A stretch of DNA of 10,587 bases from Planctomycetota bacterium (GCA_013202535.1 JABMRP010000268.1:1-10587); one strand, 5' to 3'; positions 1 through 9,599 are shown, numbered from the stretch's first letter. Program-made: numbers and translations. The notes: generated by a model not told the origin, from the sequence alone.

Positions 1-528
1 AAGGACGATCATCCGGTCGAGGCCAACGGCATGGGCGGCCGCGAGGTCCGCAAGGGGAAAGACCACGGCCAGATCTTCGACCACCATTTCAATGAGTTTA
101 CCTATCGCGACGGGACCAAGATGTTCAGCCAGTGCCGTCATATCAAGGGCTGCTGGAACCAAGGCGGCACATTCGCCCACGGCGCCGACGGCGTGGCCAG
201 CACCCGCGGCACGGTGACCGGAGGAAACGCCTGGCAGTACTCCGGCGATCACATCGACGGTCACCAGCAGGAACACAACGACCTGCTGGCGGCGATCCGC
301 CGCGGTGAGAAGTACAACGAAGGATGGTTTGGCGCCACCAGCAGCATGACGGCCGTTTTGGGCCGCATGGCCACCTACAGCGGCAAGGTCGTCACATGGG
401 ACGACGCCGTGGCCAAGGGCCCCGACGAAATGCCCGAGAAGCTCACCTTCGACGCCGATCCTCCCGTGTTGCCGGACGAAAACGGCGACTATCCGGTGCC
501 CGTCCCGGGCGTTTTCAAGCCGTACTGA
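1..528 (+). CDS. Gfo/Idh/MocA family oxidoreductase, C-terminal part (5' end outside window)
   Basis: The reading frame is open from the first base of the window and stops with TGA at 526-528, so 175 C-terminal residues are visible; members usually have about 400-450, so the NAD(P)-binding Rossmann half is missing. The visible part resembles the C-terminal substrate-binding alpha/beta domain of planctomycete Gfo/Idh/MocA proteins: a VEANGMGGREVRKG stretch, then HHFNEFTYRDG, a beta-strand-rich middle, and a helical segment with HQQEHNDLLAAIRRGEKYNE followed by SSMTAVLGRMATYSGK. The tail ending VPGVFKPY is also typical of secreted or sugar-related members in this phylum. Family members carry out NAD(P)-dependent oxidation or reduction of sugars, inositols and related polyols, but the substrate cannot be told from this half. 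The ATG at 31 is internal and not the start. The next gene begins 84 bp downstream on the same strand; I see no clear terminator between them. Confidence 0.9.
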   Translation, partial: KDDHPVEANGMGGREVRKGKDHGQIFDHHFNEFTYRDGTKMFSQCRHIKGCWNQGGTFAHGADGVASTRGTVTGGNAWQYSGDHIDGHQQEHNDLLAAIRRGEKYNEGWFGATSSMTAVLGRMATYSGKVVTWDDAVAKGPDEMPEKLTFDADPPVLPDENGDYPVPVPGVFKPY

Positions 529-601
529 CCCAGCCGTACTACCACGGCCTCGGCTGCAATCACGCGAGGCGGAACGATCTGGCCGATGCTTGTCACTCGT
601 T

Positions 602-606
602 GGGAG
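602..606 (+). promoter_or_regulatory. Ribosome binding site deciding the start of the AmiE-NamZ fusion
   Basis: GGGAG lies 6 nt upstream of the ATG at 613. It falls inside the extension that would be coding if translation began at the upstream in-frame ATG at 586, which has no comparable purine-rich sequence at the right distance. Together with the signal peptide starting MRMPNHFPFRAG, this favours 613. Confidence 0.5.
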
Positions 607-612
607 TCGCCG

Positions 613-2937
<2,325 letters not shown>

Positions 2938-2966
2938 ACCCACGTTCCGACCGCAGAGGAGTCGTC

Positions 2967-4337
2967 ATGCGTTGCCGTCGTCCGCTTATCGAGTTTTCGT
3001 CTTGGCTTCGATTGCCCTTTTCTCGCTGCCGTTGCGGACTAAAGTTCGTGTCATGTCGCCCGCTACTGATGATCGCACCCGCCGTGCTGCTCGCTGGCGC
3101 AGCGTGGGGGGCCGAGGGCCAGTGGTCCCGGTTTCGCGGCCCCAACGGCAGCGGCCGGAGTGCCGCGACGACCGTGCCGGTACGGTGGACGGAGAAGGAC
3201 TACAACTGGAAAATCGGCCTGCCCGGCCCCGGCCACTCCTCGCCGGTCGTCTGGGGCAAGCGGATCTTCGTCACCTGTGCTGATCCGACGACAGCACGGC
3301 GTACACTGGTCTGCGTGGATGCGCCAACGGGCCGTGTGCTTTGGAAGCATGAGGAATCATCGAAGACTTATCGACAGCACAGAGACAACTCCTACGCGAC
3401 GGCGACGCCGGCCGTGGATGCCCAGGGCGTGGTGATCACCTGGACCACTCCTGAAGCGGTCATGTTGCTGGCCTTGGATCTTCAGGGCCGCGAACTCTGG
3501 CGCCGCAACCTGGGCCCCCTGATTTCGCTTCAAGGCAGCGGCTCCTCACCGATCCTGTACCGGGATCTGGTGGTGCTGGCCAATGACCAGGAGGACATGG
3601 ACCGGAGCCCGGGCCGCAGGAAGGATGGGCCCAATCCGGCCGGCCGGAGCTTCGTGGTCGCCATCGATCGCAACAGCGGCGAAACCCGTTGGCAGACGGA
3701 AACCAAAACGTTCCTGGCCGGCTACTCGACGCCCTGCGTCTACCAGGCCGAAGGTGGCCGCCCGGAGTTGATCTTCTCCAGCACCGCCCACGGCATCATG
3801 GCGCTCGATCCGGACACAGGGAAAGTCATCTGGGAATTCGGGCAGCCTTTCTTGGATCGGGCCGTGATTTCGCCCGTCGTGGCGCCAGGCCTGGTGATCG
3901 CGGGCCACGGGGCGGGGATCCGCGGAACTCGCTGCCTCGCCGTCCGACCGGGTTCGGCCGGTCAGGGAACCGCACCCACGCTAGGCTACGCACTGACCAA
4001 GGCGCTGCCCATGGTTCCCACGCCGTTGGTCAAGGACGAGCGGCTGTTTCTCTGGGCCGACGACGGCATGGTGACCTGCCTGCGTGTGGCTACCGGCGAG
4101 ACCGTCTGGCGAGAGCGGGTCGAGGGGAGTTTTTATGCGTCGCCTGTCTGGGTCGATGGCTATCTGTACAACGTGTCGAAGAAGGGTGAGGTCGTCGTGC
4201 TGGCGGCAGGAGACACGTTCGAGGTCTGCCACCGGATCCCGCTGGGTGAACCGAGCTACGCCACACCCGCGGTGGCCGGCGGCGTGATGTACCTGCGGAC
4301 CAGTGCTCACCTCTTCTCGTTGGGCGGCCCGCGGTAA
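2967..4337 (+). CDS. Exported PQQ-like beta-propeller protein (BamB-like WD-type repeats)
   Basis: The 456-residue protein starts at an ATG preceded by AGGAG (2957-2961, 5-nt spacing) and 29 bp after the stop of the AmiE-NamZ fusion, so cotranscription is likely. Residues 1-49 form a long basic n-region and a hydrophobic core (LLMIAPAVLLAGAAWGA), indicating export. The mature part opens with WSRFRGPNGSG, a hallmark of planctomycete PQQ-like propellers. Repeating blades carry the pattern 'hydrophobic-D-x-x-T/S-G-x-x-x-W': LVCVDAPTGRVLWKHE, LLALDLQGRELWRRN, VVAIDRNSGETRWQTE, IMALDPDTGKVIWEFG and VTCLRVATGETVWRER, with S-P-V/TPAV strands between; about seven blades seem present. This fold serves as a protein-interaction scaffold in BamB and as the catalytic propeller in quinoprotein dehydrogenases. 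I see no sign of PQQ-ligand residues or a cytochrome motif, so a non-enzymatic or unknown role is more likely. An alternative start is GTG at 3048 (VSCRPLLMIAP), giving a shorter signal peptide but with a weak ribosome site. Confidence 0.88.
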   Translation: MRCRRPLIEFSSWLRLPFSRCRCGLKFVSCRPLLMIAPAVLLAGAAWGAEGQWSRFRGPNGSGRSAATTVPVRWTEKDYNWKIGLPGPGHSSPVVWGKRIFVTCADPTTARRTLVCVDAPTGRVLWKHEESSKTYRQHRDNSYATATPAVDAQGVVITWTTPEAVMLLALDLQGRELWRRNLGPLISLQGSGSSPILYRDLVVLANDQEDMDRSPGRRKDGPNPAGRSFVVAIDRNSGETRWQTETKTFLAGYSTPCVYQAEGGRPELIFSSTAHGIMALDPDTGKVIWEFGQPFLDRAVISPVVAPGLVIAGHGAGIRGTRCLAVRPGSAGQGTAPTLGYALTKALPMVPTPLVKDERLFLWADDGMVTCLRVATGETVWRERVEGSFYASPVWVDGYLYNVSKKGEVVVLAAGDTFEVCHRIPLGEPSYATPAVAGGVMYLRTSAHLFSLGGPR

Positions 4338-4509
4338 GGCGAGACACCGGTTAGCACAACAGGCCGATGTTGCGACGCGAGTAGGCCGTTGGAGAGCAAG
4401 GAAAGGGCAGATTTCGACGCGCGGCAGCCACAGCGTAACGGTACCCGTTGGCCGTCCCTGATTGTTCGGCGCGGACGTTTTTCGGGACGTTGGTGCTGCG
4501 TGCGGGCAC
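4338..4509. other. Intergenic spacer upstream of the symporter promoter; no gene seen
   Basis: This spacer follows the beta-propeller stop. Short open frames crossing it have no recognisable motif, no convincing ribosome site and run into the symporter gene in the wrong frame. It contains a small perfect inverted repeat, AACGG-TAC-CCGTT (4437-4449), and a looser pair CGTCCC (4453-4458) with GGGACG (4484-4489). Either could be an operator or a weak terminator; no T-run follows a stem. Confidence 0.4.
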
Positions 4510-4538
4510 TTGCGAGTCGGTGGGCGCCGGCCTATGAT
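4510..4538 (+). promoter_or_regulatory. Sigma70-like promoter for the SSS symporter
   Basis: TTGCGA at 4510-4515 (4 of 6 matches to TTGACA) is separated by exactly 17 nt from TATGAT at 4533-4538 (5 of 6 matches to TATAAT). A transcript would begin near 4545, leaving a leader of about 30 nt with GGAGAG (4558-4563) ahead of the ATG at 4574. The spacing and the position just upstream of a gene with a 236-bp 5' gap support the call; it is not experimentally shown. Confidence 0.55.
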
Positions 4539-4573
4539 GAGGACGCCCAGGAGCAACGGAGAGCTTTCTTTCC

Positions 4574-6331
4574 ATGGATCCAATGGATGGTCATCAGTCC
4601 GCCGAACTCACTTGCCGGCGATCGCGCAGACGGTGGTCCATGCGCTGCCTGGCGGGCGCGGCGCTGGTGACGATCCTCGCCGTGGGGTGGGCTGCGGCGG
4701 ATGAGCCGCCGGCGCACCGCGAACAAGAATCCGGGGTCGCCTCTGAGGCACAATCCCCGGGCGCCGACATCTCAGCCGAAACCGGCGCCAGTCCCGAGCG
4801 GCGCCTGCACCCGCTGGACTGGCTGATCCTCGCCGCGTATGCCGGGGGGATGCTGGCGGTGGGGTGGTACTATGCGCGCCGAACCGGCAGCACGGAAGAC
4901 TACCTGTTGGGTGGCCGGCGGATGCGGGGCTGGACGATCGGCCTGTCGCTGTTTGCCACGCTGCTGAGCAGCTTGTCGTATCTGTCGTGGACGGGCGAGA
5001 TGATCGACAACGGGCCGATGTTCCTGGCTCAGATCGTCGCCTTTCCCGTGGCGGCCGTGCTGGTCGGCTGGATTCTGATTCCCCTGGTGATGCGGTGGAA
5101 GGTGACCAGCGCCTACGAGATCCTTGAGCTGCGCCTCGGGATCGCCGTGCGCATGACCGCGACATTTCTTTTCCTATCGCTGCGGCTGTCGTGGATGGCG
5201 ATGATCATCGCCGCAACGACCAAGATCGTCTTGATGCCGGTGCTCGGCTTGGAGCCTTGGGCCATGCCGCTGGTCTGTGCCTGCCTGGCCTTGGTGACCG
5301 TCGTCTACACGTCGATGGGCGGATTACGGGCGGTCGTGTTGACCGACGTGGTGCAGACGTTCGTGCTCTTCGGCGGGGCCGTACTCTCGTTGGTGCTGAT
5401 CACGCATAGCCTGGGGGGCGTCGGCCCTTGGTGGCCCAGCCAATGGGCTGCTACCTGGCAGAGCCCCGCGTTTTGGCCCGATCCGAGCCGGCGGGATACG
5501 TTGGGCGGGTTTGTCCTGCTGGCCTTGTCCTGGCACGTATGTACGGCCGGGGCAGATCAGATGGCGCTGCAACGCTATCTTTCCACGCGCAACGTCCGCT
5601 CCGCGCGACGGGCGTACGTGATCTCGCTGGTGGCCGATGCGCTGGTCATGGTCCTGATGGCCATGTTGGGGCTGGCCCTGGCGGCGTATTTTCGGGTCCA
5701 TCCAGAGTTGCTGGCCGAGGGCCAGACGGTGGCCAATGCGGCCGACAAGCTCTTTCCGCGATTCATCGTCGTGGGATTGCCGCCGGGAATCAGCGGGCTG
5801 GTCGTGGCCGGACTGCTGGCCGCGGCCATGTCGAGCGTCTCCTCAGGCGTGAACTCGTCGTGTTCGGTCATCACGGCCGATTTCATCGACCGCTTCGGCG
5901 GCAACCGAAGCAGTGGCAACCGAAGTAGTGGCAACCGAAGCAGTGGCGATACCCGGCAGGTCCGTCGGGCAAAGATCGTCTCGCTGTGGGTGGGCGTGGT
6001 GGTGGTCGCGTTGAGCCTGGCGGTGGGAACCATCGAGGGCAACCTGTTCGAGGTGGTCAACAAGGTGGTCAACCTGTTCGTCGCCCCGTTGTTCGTGCTC
6101 TTCGTGATGGCCCTGTTCGTACCTTGGGCCAATACGTCCGGCACGCTGGTGGCCGTGGCGTGCAGCGTGGCCGCGGCGGTGGCCATCGCGTTTTTCCAAC
6201 TTGCCGGCCTCAGTTTCGTCTGGATCATGCCGGTATCGCTGGTCGTCGGCGTGGCCACGGGGATGGCGGCCAGCGGTCTGACGCGGTGTGGGGTAGCGAT
6301 CGCGCGGATGCTGGCGTTTCGCCGCGGGTAG
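4574..6331 (+). CDS. Sodium:solute symporter (SSS family) with N-terminal signal-like extension
   Basis: This 585-residue inner-membrane protein is a secondary transporter of the SSS/PutP/vSGLT family, expected to couple solute uptake to Na+. From LDWLILAAYAGG (residue 81) there are about 13 hydrophobic spans, the family's usual number. Diagnostic stretches are DYLLGGRRMRGWTIGLSLFA (ending at A128), SLSYLSWTGEM, GGLRAVVLTDVVQTF and LLAAAMSSVSSGVNSS. S420-S421 align by motif with the vSGLT TM8 serines of the Na2 site, and A128 with the TM1 site, so Na+ coupling looks intact. Residues 1-80 are unusual: a basic region (RRSRRRW), a hydrophobic segment (about 25-41) ending AAADE, then about 38 polar residues; this looks like a signal peptide plus a periplasmic linker. 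A GNRSS triplet repeat occupies 443-457. The start at 4574 is supported by GGAGAG at 4558-4563; ATGs at 4583 and 4640 are alternatives. The substrate is unknown; sugars are plausible from the neighbours. Confidence 0.92.
   Translation: MDPMDGHQSAELTCRRSRRRWSMRCLAGAALVTILAVGWAAADEPPAHREQESGVASEAQSPGADISAETGASPERRLHPLDWLILAAYAGGMLAVGWYYARRTGSTEDYLLGGRRMRGWTIGLSLFATLLSSLSYLSWTGEMIDNGPMFLAQIVAFPVAAVLVGWILIPLVMRWKVTSAYEILELRLGIAVRMTATFLFLSLRLSWMAMIIAATTKIVLMPVLGLEPWAMPLVCACLALVTVVYTSMGGLRAVVLTDVVQTFVLFGGAVLSLVLITHSLGGVGPWWPSQWAATWQSPAFWPDPSRRDTLGGFVLLALSWHVCTAGADQMALQRYLSTRNVRSARRAYVISLVADALVMVLMAMLGLALAAYFRVHPELLAEGQTVANAADKLFPRFIVVGLPPGISGLVVAGLLAAAMSSVSSGVNSSCSVITADFIDRFGGNRSSGNRSSGNRSSGDTRQVRRAKIVSLWVGVVVVALSLAVGTIEGNLFEVVNKVVNLFVAPLFVLFVMALFVPWANTSGTLVAVACSVAAAVAIAFFQLAGLSFVWIMPVSLVVGVATGMAASGLTRCGVAIARMLAFRRG
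5900..5944 (+). repeat. 15-bp tandem repeat, three copies, encoding GNRSS x3
   Basis: Units GGCAACCGAAGCAGT (5900-5914), the same with one C-to-T change (5915-5929), and GGCAACCGAAGCAGT again (5930-5944) run head to tail and are aligned with codons, giving GNRSSGNRSSGNRSS at symporter residues 443-457. By family topology this lies in the cytoplasmic loop after the transmembrane span holding S420-S421. Near-identity at the DNA level, including a silent difference in the middle unit, suggests recent slippage expansion. Confidence 0.95.
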
Positions 6332-6340
6332 TGGTATTAT
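6332..6340 (+). promoter_or_regulatory. Extended -10 promoter candidate for the GH92 gene
   Basis: TGGTATTAT starts at the base after the symporter stop: a TGn extension (6332-6334) plus TATTAT at 6335-6340, five of six matches to TATAAT. The region 17 nt upstream (6312-6317, TGGCGT) is a poor -35, as is common for extended -10 promoters. Transcription would start near 6347 and give a leader of about 92 nt carrying the two hairpins at 6367-6403. Confidence 0.4.
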
Positions 6341-6366
6341 GCGGCGGGCGATTGGCTCGGTGAAAA

Positions 6367-6403
6367 CGCGTTCGATGAACGCGCTTCAGCTCGCTTCGGC
6401 GAG
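6367..6403 (+). promoter_or_regulatory. Two tandem hairpins in the GH92 leader
   Basis: Hairpin 1 is a perfect 7-bp stem CGCGTTC (6367-6373) / GAACGCG (6377-6383) with loop GAT. Hairpin 2 is CTCGC (6390-6394) / GCGAG (6399-6403) closing the loop TTCG, which makes the exceptionally stable C(UUCG)G tetraloop; two more pairs can form beyond a G-A mismatch (CA 6387-6388 with TG 6405-6406). No T-run follows, so simple intrinsic termination is unlikely. They lie between the proposed promoter and the ribosome site and may stabilise the mRNA, attenuate expression, or cap the 3' end of the symporter message. Confidence 0.5.
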
Positions 6404-6438
6404 ATGGCTACTATCCGCTTTGCATGGGAGTTTGACCG

Positions 6439-9400
6439 ATGAACCGACGCGTATCCCGTTGGGCTGGGCTTACTGGGCTTGCCGCGCTCGCCGCCGTACC
6501 GGTGATCTTCTGCACCGCGGCGCCGGCGCACGCCGCGGAAACAAAACTGCTTTGGGAAATCGGCAAGGCGGATAATGACACGGCCGAATTTGCCTTGGGA
6601 CGCGACGGCTACGCCCGGTTCGACCGCGACGGCATGTTTCTGGTCGGCCATAGCCGGCCGCAGCGAGACTGGCCCTATACGCATCCCGGGCCCGACGATC
6701 AATGGGGCGGCGGGCGAAGCCATCCGTTTACGATTCTCTTCGGCCTCGACGGAACCGTCGGGGCGGGTACATATCGGTTGGTGGTCGATTTGGTCGACAC
6801 GCACGGTACCGACCCGCCACCGTTGCGGATCGACGTCAACGGCCGTTCGTTTGCGCACCGGCCGCCCCAAGGGGGAGGCGACGCCTCGATCTTCGGCGAC
6901 CCGACGGCCGGACGCGAGCATCGCTTCTCGATCGACGTGCCGGCCGACGTGCTGCGGGCCGGGGTCAACGAGATTCGCATCACCACGCTCTCCGGTGGTT
7001 GGATCCTCTACGATTGGCTGGGGTTCGAGGCTCCCGGGGACGCCGAGGTACAGCTTGCCGGCGGTACGCTGCTGCAATCGGTCCACGTCGACCGGTGGCT
7101 GACCCGGCAGGGCGGCACGCTGGGGCAGCGGGTATTGCTCACGCTGGTTCACCTGGGCGAACCGGCCGAGGTGACGCTCGAGGCCAGCGGGATGAAGCCG
7201 ATCCGGCTGACCGTGAAGCCGGGGATCGGAAAGGCCGAACTGCGACTGCCGCCGGTGACCGCCGAGACACCGCTGGTGGTGACCGTGAAGCAAGGCGGCC
7301 GAACCCTTGCCAAGGAACAAACCACGCGGCACCCGGCCGCCGAGCGCCAGACGGTCGATTGGGTCGATTGTCTGCTGGGTACCTCGACATCCCGATGGAT
7401 GCTCTATCCGGGGCCGTCGATGCCCTTTTCGATGGTCAAGCTCAGTCCCGACAACGAACCGCAGAAGTGGAAGGCCGGCTACGAGTACACGATCGAAAAC
7501 ATCGCCGGGTTCAGCCATCTGCACAGTTGGACGATGGGTGGGCTGTTGACGATGCCCGCCACCGGGCCCTTGAAGATTGTCCCGGGCAGCCACACGAAGC
7601 CCGACGACGGCTATCGCTCGCGTTTCCGTCACGAAACCGAAGAGGCATCCCCGGGCTATTACGCGGTGACCTTGGACGATTACGGCATCCGGGCCGAACT
7701 GACCTCGACGGTGCGAGCCGGGTTCCAACGCTACACGTTTCCCGAATCGCGGCAAGCCCGCGTGCTGTTCGATCTGGAAACACCGACCGAATACGGCTAT
7801 CAGGTGCTCGACGCCAAGATCACCAAAGTGAGCGATACGGAGATCGAAGGCTACTCGACCCAGCGCAGCGGCCGGAACGCCGGGTATCAGGAGTTTACGC
7901 TCCACTTCGTCGCCCGATTGAACCGGCCGTTTGCCTCGATGGGCGGATGGGCCGGAGGCGAGATTAGCCAGGACATCCAGGAAATCACCGGCAAAGGCGA
8001 CGTCGGCGCGTTCCTGGAGTTTTCAACGTCCGCGGGGGAGGTCGTCAAGCTGCAAACGGGCATCTCGCTGGTGAGCATCGAACAGGCGCGGCTCAACCTG
8101 GAGACCGAGATGAAGCCCTTTGGGTGGGATTTCGACGCCGTGCGAAACTTCGCCCGAAAGACATGGGGCGATCTGCTGGGCAAGATCGAAGTCAGCGGCG
8201 GCACGCCCGAACAGATGACGAAGTTTTACACCAACCTGTACCGTGCGTACTGCTCGCGGACGATCTGGAGCGACGTCAACGGCAAGTACGTCGACATGTA
8301 TGAGAAGGTGCAACAACTCGAAGATCCTGAGTCGCCGGTTTATGGTTGCGATGCGTTTTGGAACACGTTCTGGAATCTCAACCCACTCTGGAACCTGATC
8401 ACGCCCGATGTGTCGAACCGGTGGGTCAAGTCGCTGCTGGAGATCAACGACCGGGGCGGGTGGCTGCCGAAGGGGCCGACGGGCATCGAGTATTCGAGCA
8501 TCATGGTCGCTTCGCACGAAATCGCCCTGATCGTGGCCGCCTATCAGGCCGGCATCCGCGGCTACGATGCCGAGAAGGCGTACGCGGCGATCCGCCACAT
8601 CCAAACCGAGCCGGGCCGGCCGCACGAAGGGGGCGGACACGTCGGTAACCGGCAGTTGAAGGAGTATATGGAACTCGGCTACGTCCCCTCGCCCGTTTCC
8701 AACACGCTGGAATACGCCTACGACGACTGGTGCGCCGCGCAAATGGCCAAAGCGCTGGGCAAGAAGGACGACCATGGGTATTTCCTCAAGCGGTCGGAGA
8801 ACTATAAGAACGTGTTCGATGCGTCGGTCGGCTACACGCGTCCACGGCGAGCCGACGGCACCTGGGAGGAGAATTTCTCGCCCTTCTCCGGCCGCGGTTT
8901 CGTCGAGGGTAACTCGTGGCAGTACACGTGGTTTGTACCGCACGACGTGGCCGGTTTGATCGAACTGATGGGTCGCGACGAATTCAACCGCCGGCTTGCC
9001 GATGGTTTGGAAAAGTCGCGGGCGAGTAACTTCAACGCCACCGGCGACCGATTCGACCAGTTTCCCGTCAACCACGGCAACCAGCCGAACATGCAGTCGT
9101 GCTACCTGTTCAACTACTCGGGCAAGCCGTACCTGGCGCAGAAGTGGGCCCGGGAGATCATGGCCCGCTACTACGGCACCGGCCCGCTCGATGGCTGGCC
9201 CGGCGACGAAGACCAGGGCCAGATGGGCGCCTGGTACGCGATCAGCGCGACGGGGCTGTTCCAGATGGACGGCGGCTGTGCGACCGAACCGATTTACGAG
9301 ATCGGCAGCCCCATTTTCGATCGCGTGGTCATCCATCTCGACCGGAAGTACTACCCCGGCGGACAGTTCGTGATCGAGGCCCGCAACAACTCGCCGGAGA

Positions 9401-9567
9401 ACGTCTACATCCAGTCGGCCACGCTCGATGGCCGGCCGTTGGACAAGCCATGGTTCTATCAGCGCGAGTTGGTCGACGGCGGCACGCTGGTGCTGGAGAT
9501 GGGCCCTGAGCCGAATAAGGCCTGGGGTAGCGCCCCGGAGTCGGCACCGCCTTCGACAATGCGGTGA
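6439..9567 (+). CDS. Exported GH92 alpha-mannosidase with N-terminal carbohydrate-binding-like domain
   Basis: The protein has 1042 residues; GGGAG (6426-6430, 8-nt spacing) supports the ATG at 6439. Residues 1-33 are a signal peptide with A-H-A cleavage. Residues about 36-197 look like domain III of family-4 polysaccharide lyases, a jelly-roll CBM-like module (LLWEIGKAD, LVVDLVDTHG, DVNGRSF, GVNEIRI, YDWLGFE). About 200-300 is a beta-sandwich-like linker. From V306 the GH92 region follows: VDWVDCLLGT, YPGPSMPFSMVKLSPD (from 323), IAGFSHLHSW (355-364), TLEYAYDDWCAAQMAK with E758, EGNSWQYTWFVPHD with E823, and GDEDQGQMGAWY with D923 and D925. The last pair matches the GH92 catalytic-base region, and E823 is my best candidate for the general acid by spacing to it. 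GH92 enzymes are Ca2+-dependent, inverting exo-alpha-mannosidases acting on N-glycans or mannans. The usual GNEPSHH-type segment reads H879-GNQPNMQ here, so linkage specificity cannot be assumed. The catalytic region has the expected length of about 725 residues. Confidence 0.94.
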   Translation: MNRRVSRWAGLTGLAALAAVPVIFCTAAPAHAAETKLLWEIGKADNDTAEFALGRDGYARFDRDGMFLVGHSRPQRDWPYTHPGPDDQWGGGRSHPFTILFGLDGTVGAGTYRLVVDLVDTHGTDPPPLRIDVNGRSFAHRPPQGGGDASIFGDPTAGREHRFSIDVPADVLRAGVNEIRITTLSGGWILYDWLGFEAPGDAEVQLAGGTLLQSVHVDRWLTRQGGTLGQRVLLTLVHLGEPAEVTLEASGMKPIRLTVKPGIGKAELRLPPVTAETPLVVTVKQGGRTLAKEQTTRHPAAERQTVDWVDCLLGTSTSRWMLYPGPSMPFSMVKLSPDNEPQKWKAGYEYTIENIAGFSHLHSWTMGGLLTMPATGPLKIVPGSHTKPDDGYRSRFRHETEEASPGYYAVTLDDYGIRAELTSTVRAGFQRYTFPESRQARVLFDLETPTEYGYQVLDAKITKVSDTEIEGYSTQRSGRNAGYQEFTLHFVARLNRPFASMGGWAGGEISQDIQEITGKGDVGAFLEFSTSAGEVVKLQTGISLVSIEQARLNLETEMKPFGWDFDAVRNFARKTWGDLLGKIEVSGGTPEQMTKFYTNLYRAYCSRTIWSDVNGKYVDMYEKVQQLEDPESPVYGCDAFWNTFWNLNPLWNLITPDVSNRWVKSLLEINDRGGWLPKGPTGIEYSSIMVASHEIALIVAAYQAGIRGYDAEKAYAAIRHIQTEPGRPHEGGGHVGNRQLKEYMELGYVPSPVSNTLEYAYDDWCAAQMAKALGKKDDHGYFLKRSENYKNVFDASVGYTRPRRADGTWEENFSPFSGRGFVEGNSWQYTWFVPHDVAGLIELMGRDEFNRRLADGLEKSRASNFNATGDRFDQFPVNHGNQPNMQSCYLFNYSGKPYLAQKWAREIMARYYGTGPLDGWPGDEDQGQMGAWYAISATGLFQMDGGCATEPIYEIGSPIFDRVVIHLDRKYYPGGQFVIEARNNSPENVYIQSATLDGRPLDKPWFYQRELVDGGTLVLEMGPEPNKAWGSAPESAPPSTMR

Positions 9568-9599
9568 GCTTCGCCGGTGCGGTAAGCATCACCGTCGGC
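9545..9599. terminator. Possible bidirectional hairpin terminator at the convergent junction
   Basis: Two stems lie at the end of the GH92 gene and in the 81-bp gap before the convergent barrel gene. One is CACCGC (9545-9550) / GCGGTG (9561-9566), a perfect 6-bp stem over the stop codon. The other is GCCGGTG (9573-9579) with CACC (9590-9593) and GGC (9597-9599), interrupted by a 3-nt bulge. Neither is followed by a T-run on either strand, so the call is weak and rests mainly on location. The rest of the gap to 9648 shows nothing recognisable. Confidence 0.25.

Noticed and set aside
586..612. Upstream in-frame ATG as start of the AmiE-NamZ fusion
   Set aside because: It would put nine extra residues before the signal peptide and lacks a ribosome site, whereas 613 has GGGAG correctly placed.
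4389..4670. Small open frames (80-93 codons) between the propeller and the symporter
   Set aside because: They overlap the symporter start and its promoter, have arginine-rich compositions typical of shifted frames and no recognisable domain.
6041..6080. Direct repeat AACCTGTTCG 30 bp apart within the symporter
   Set aside because: It encodes the ordinary transmembrane pattern NLFEVVNKVVNLF and is explained by protein sequence, unlike the exact 15-bp array.
6337..7905. A 522-codon open frame on the minus strand opposite the GH92 gene
   Set aside because: It lacks recognisable motifs and is the usual antisense shadow of a GC-rich gene; the plus strand has a signal peptide and clear GH92 motifs.
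8023..9336. A 437-codon minus-strand open frame over the GH92 catalytic region
   Set aside because: Low-complexity V/R/D-rich composition mirrors the sense codons; no domain or ribosome site supports it.
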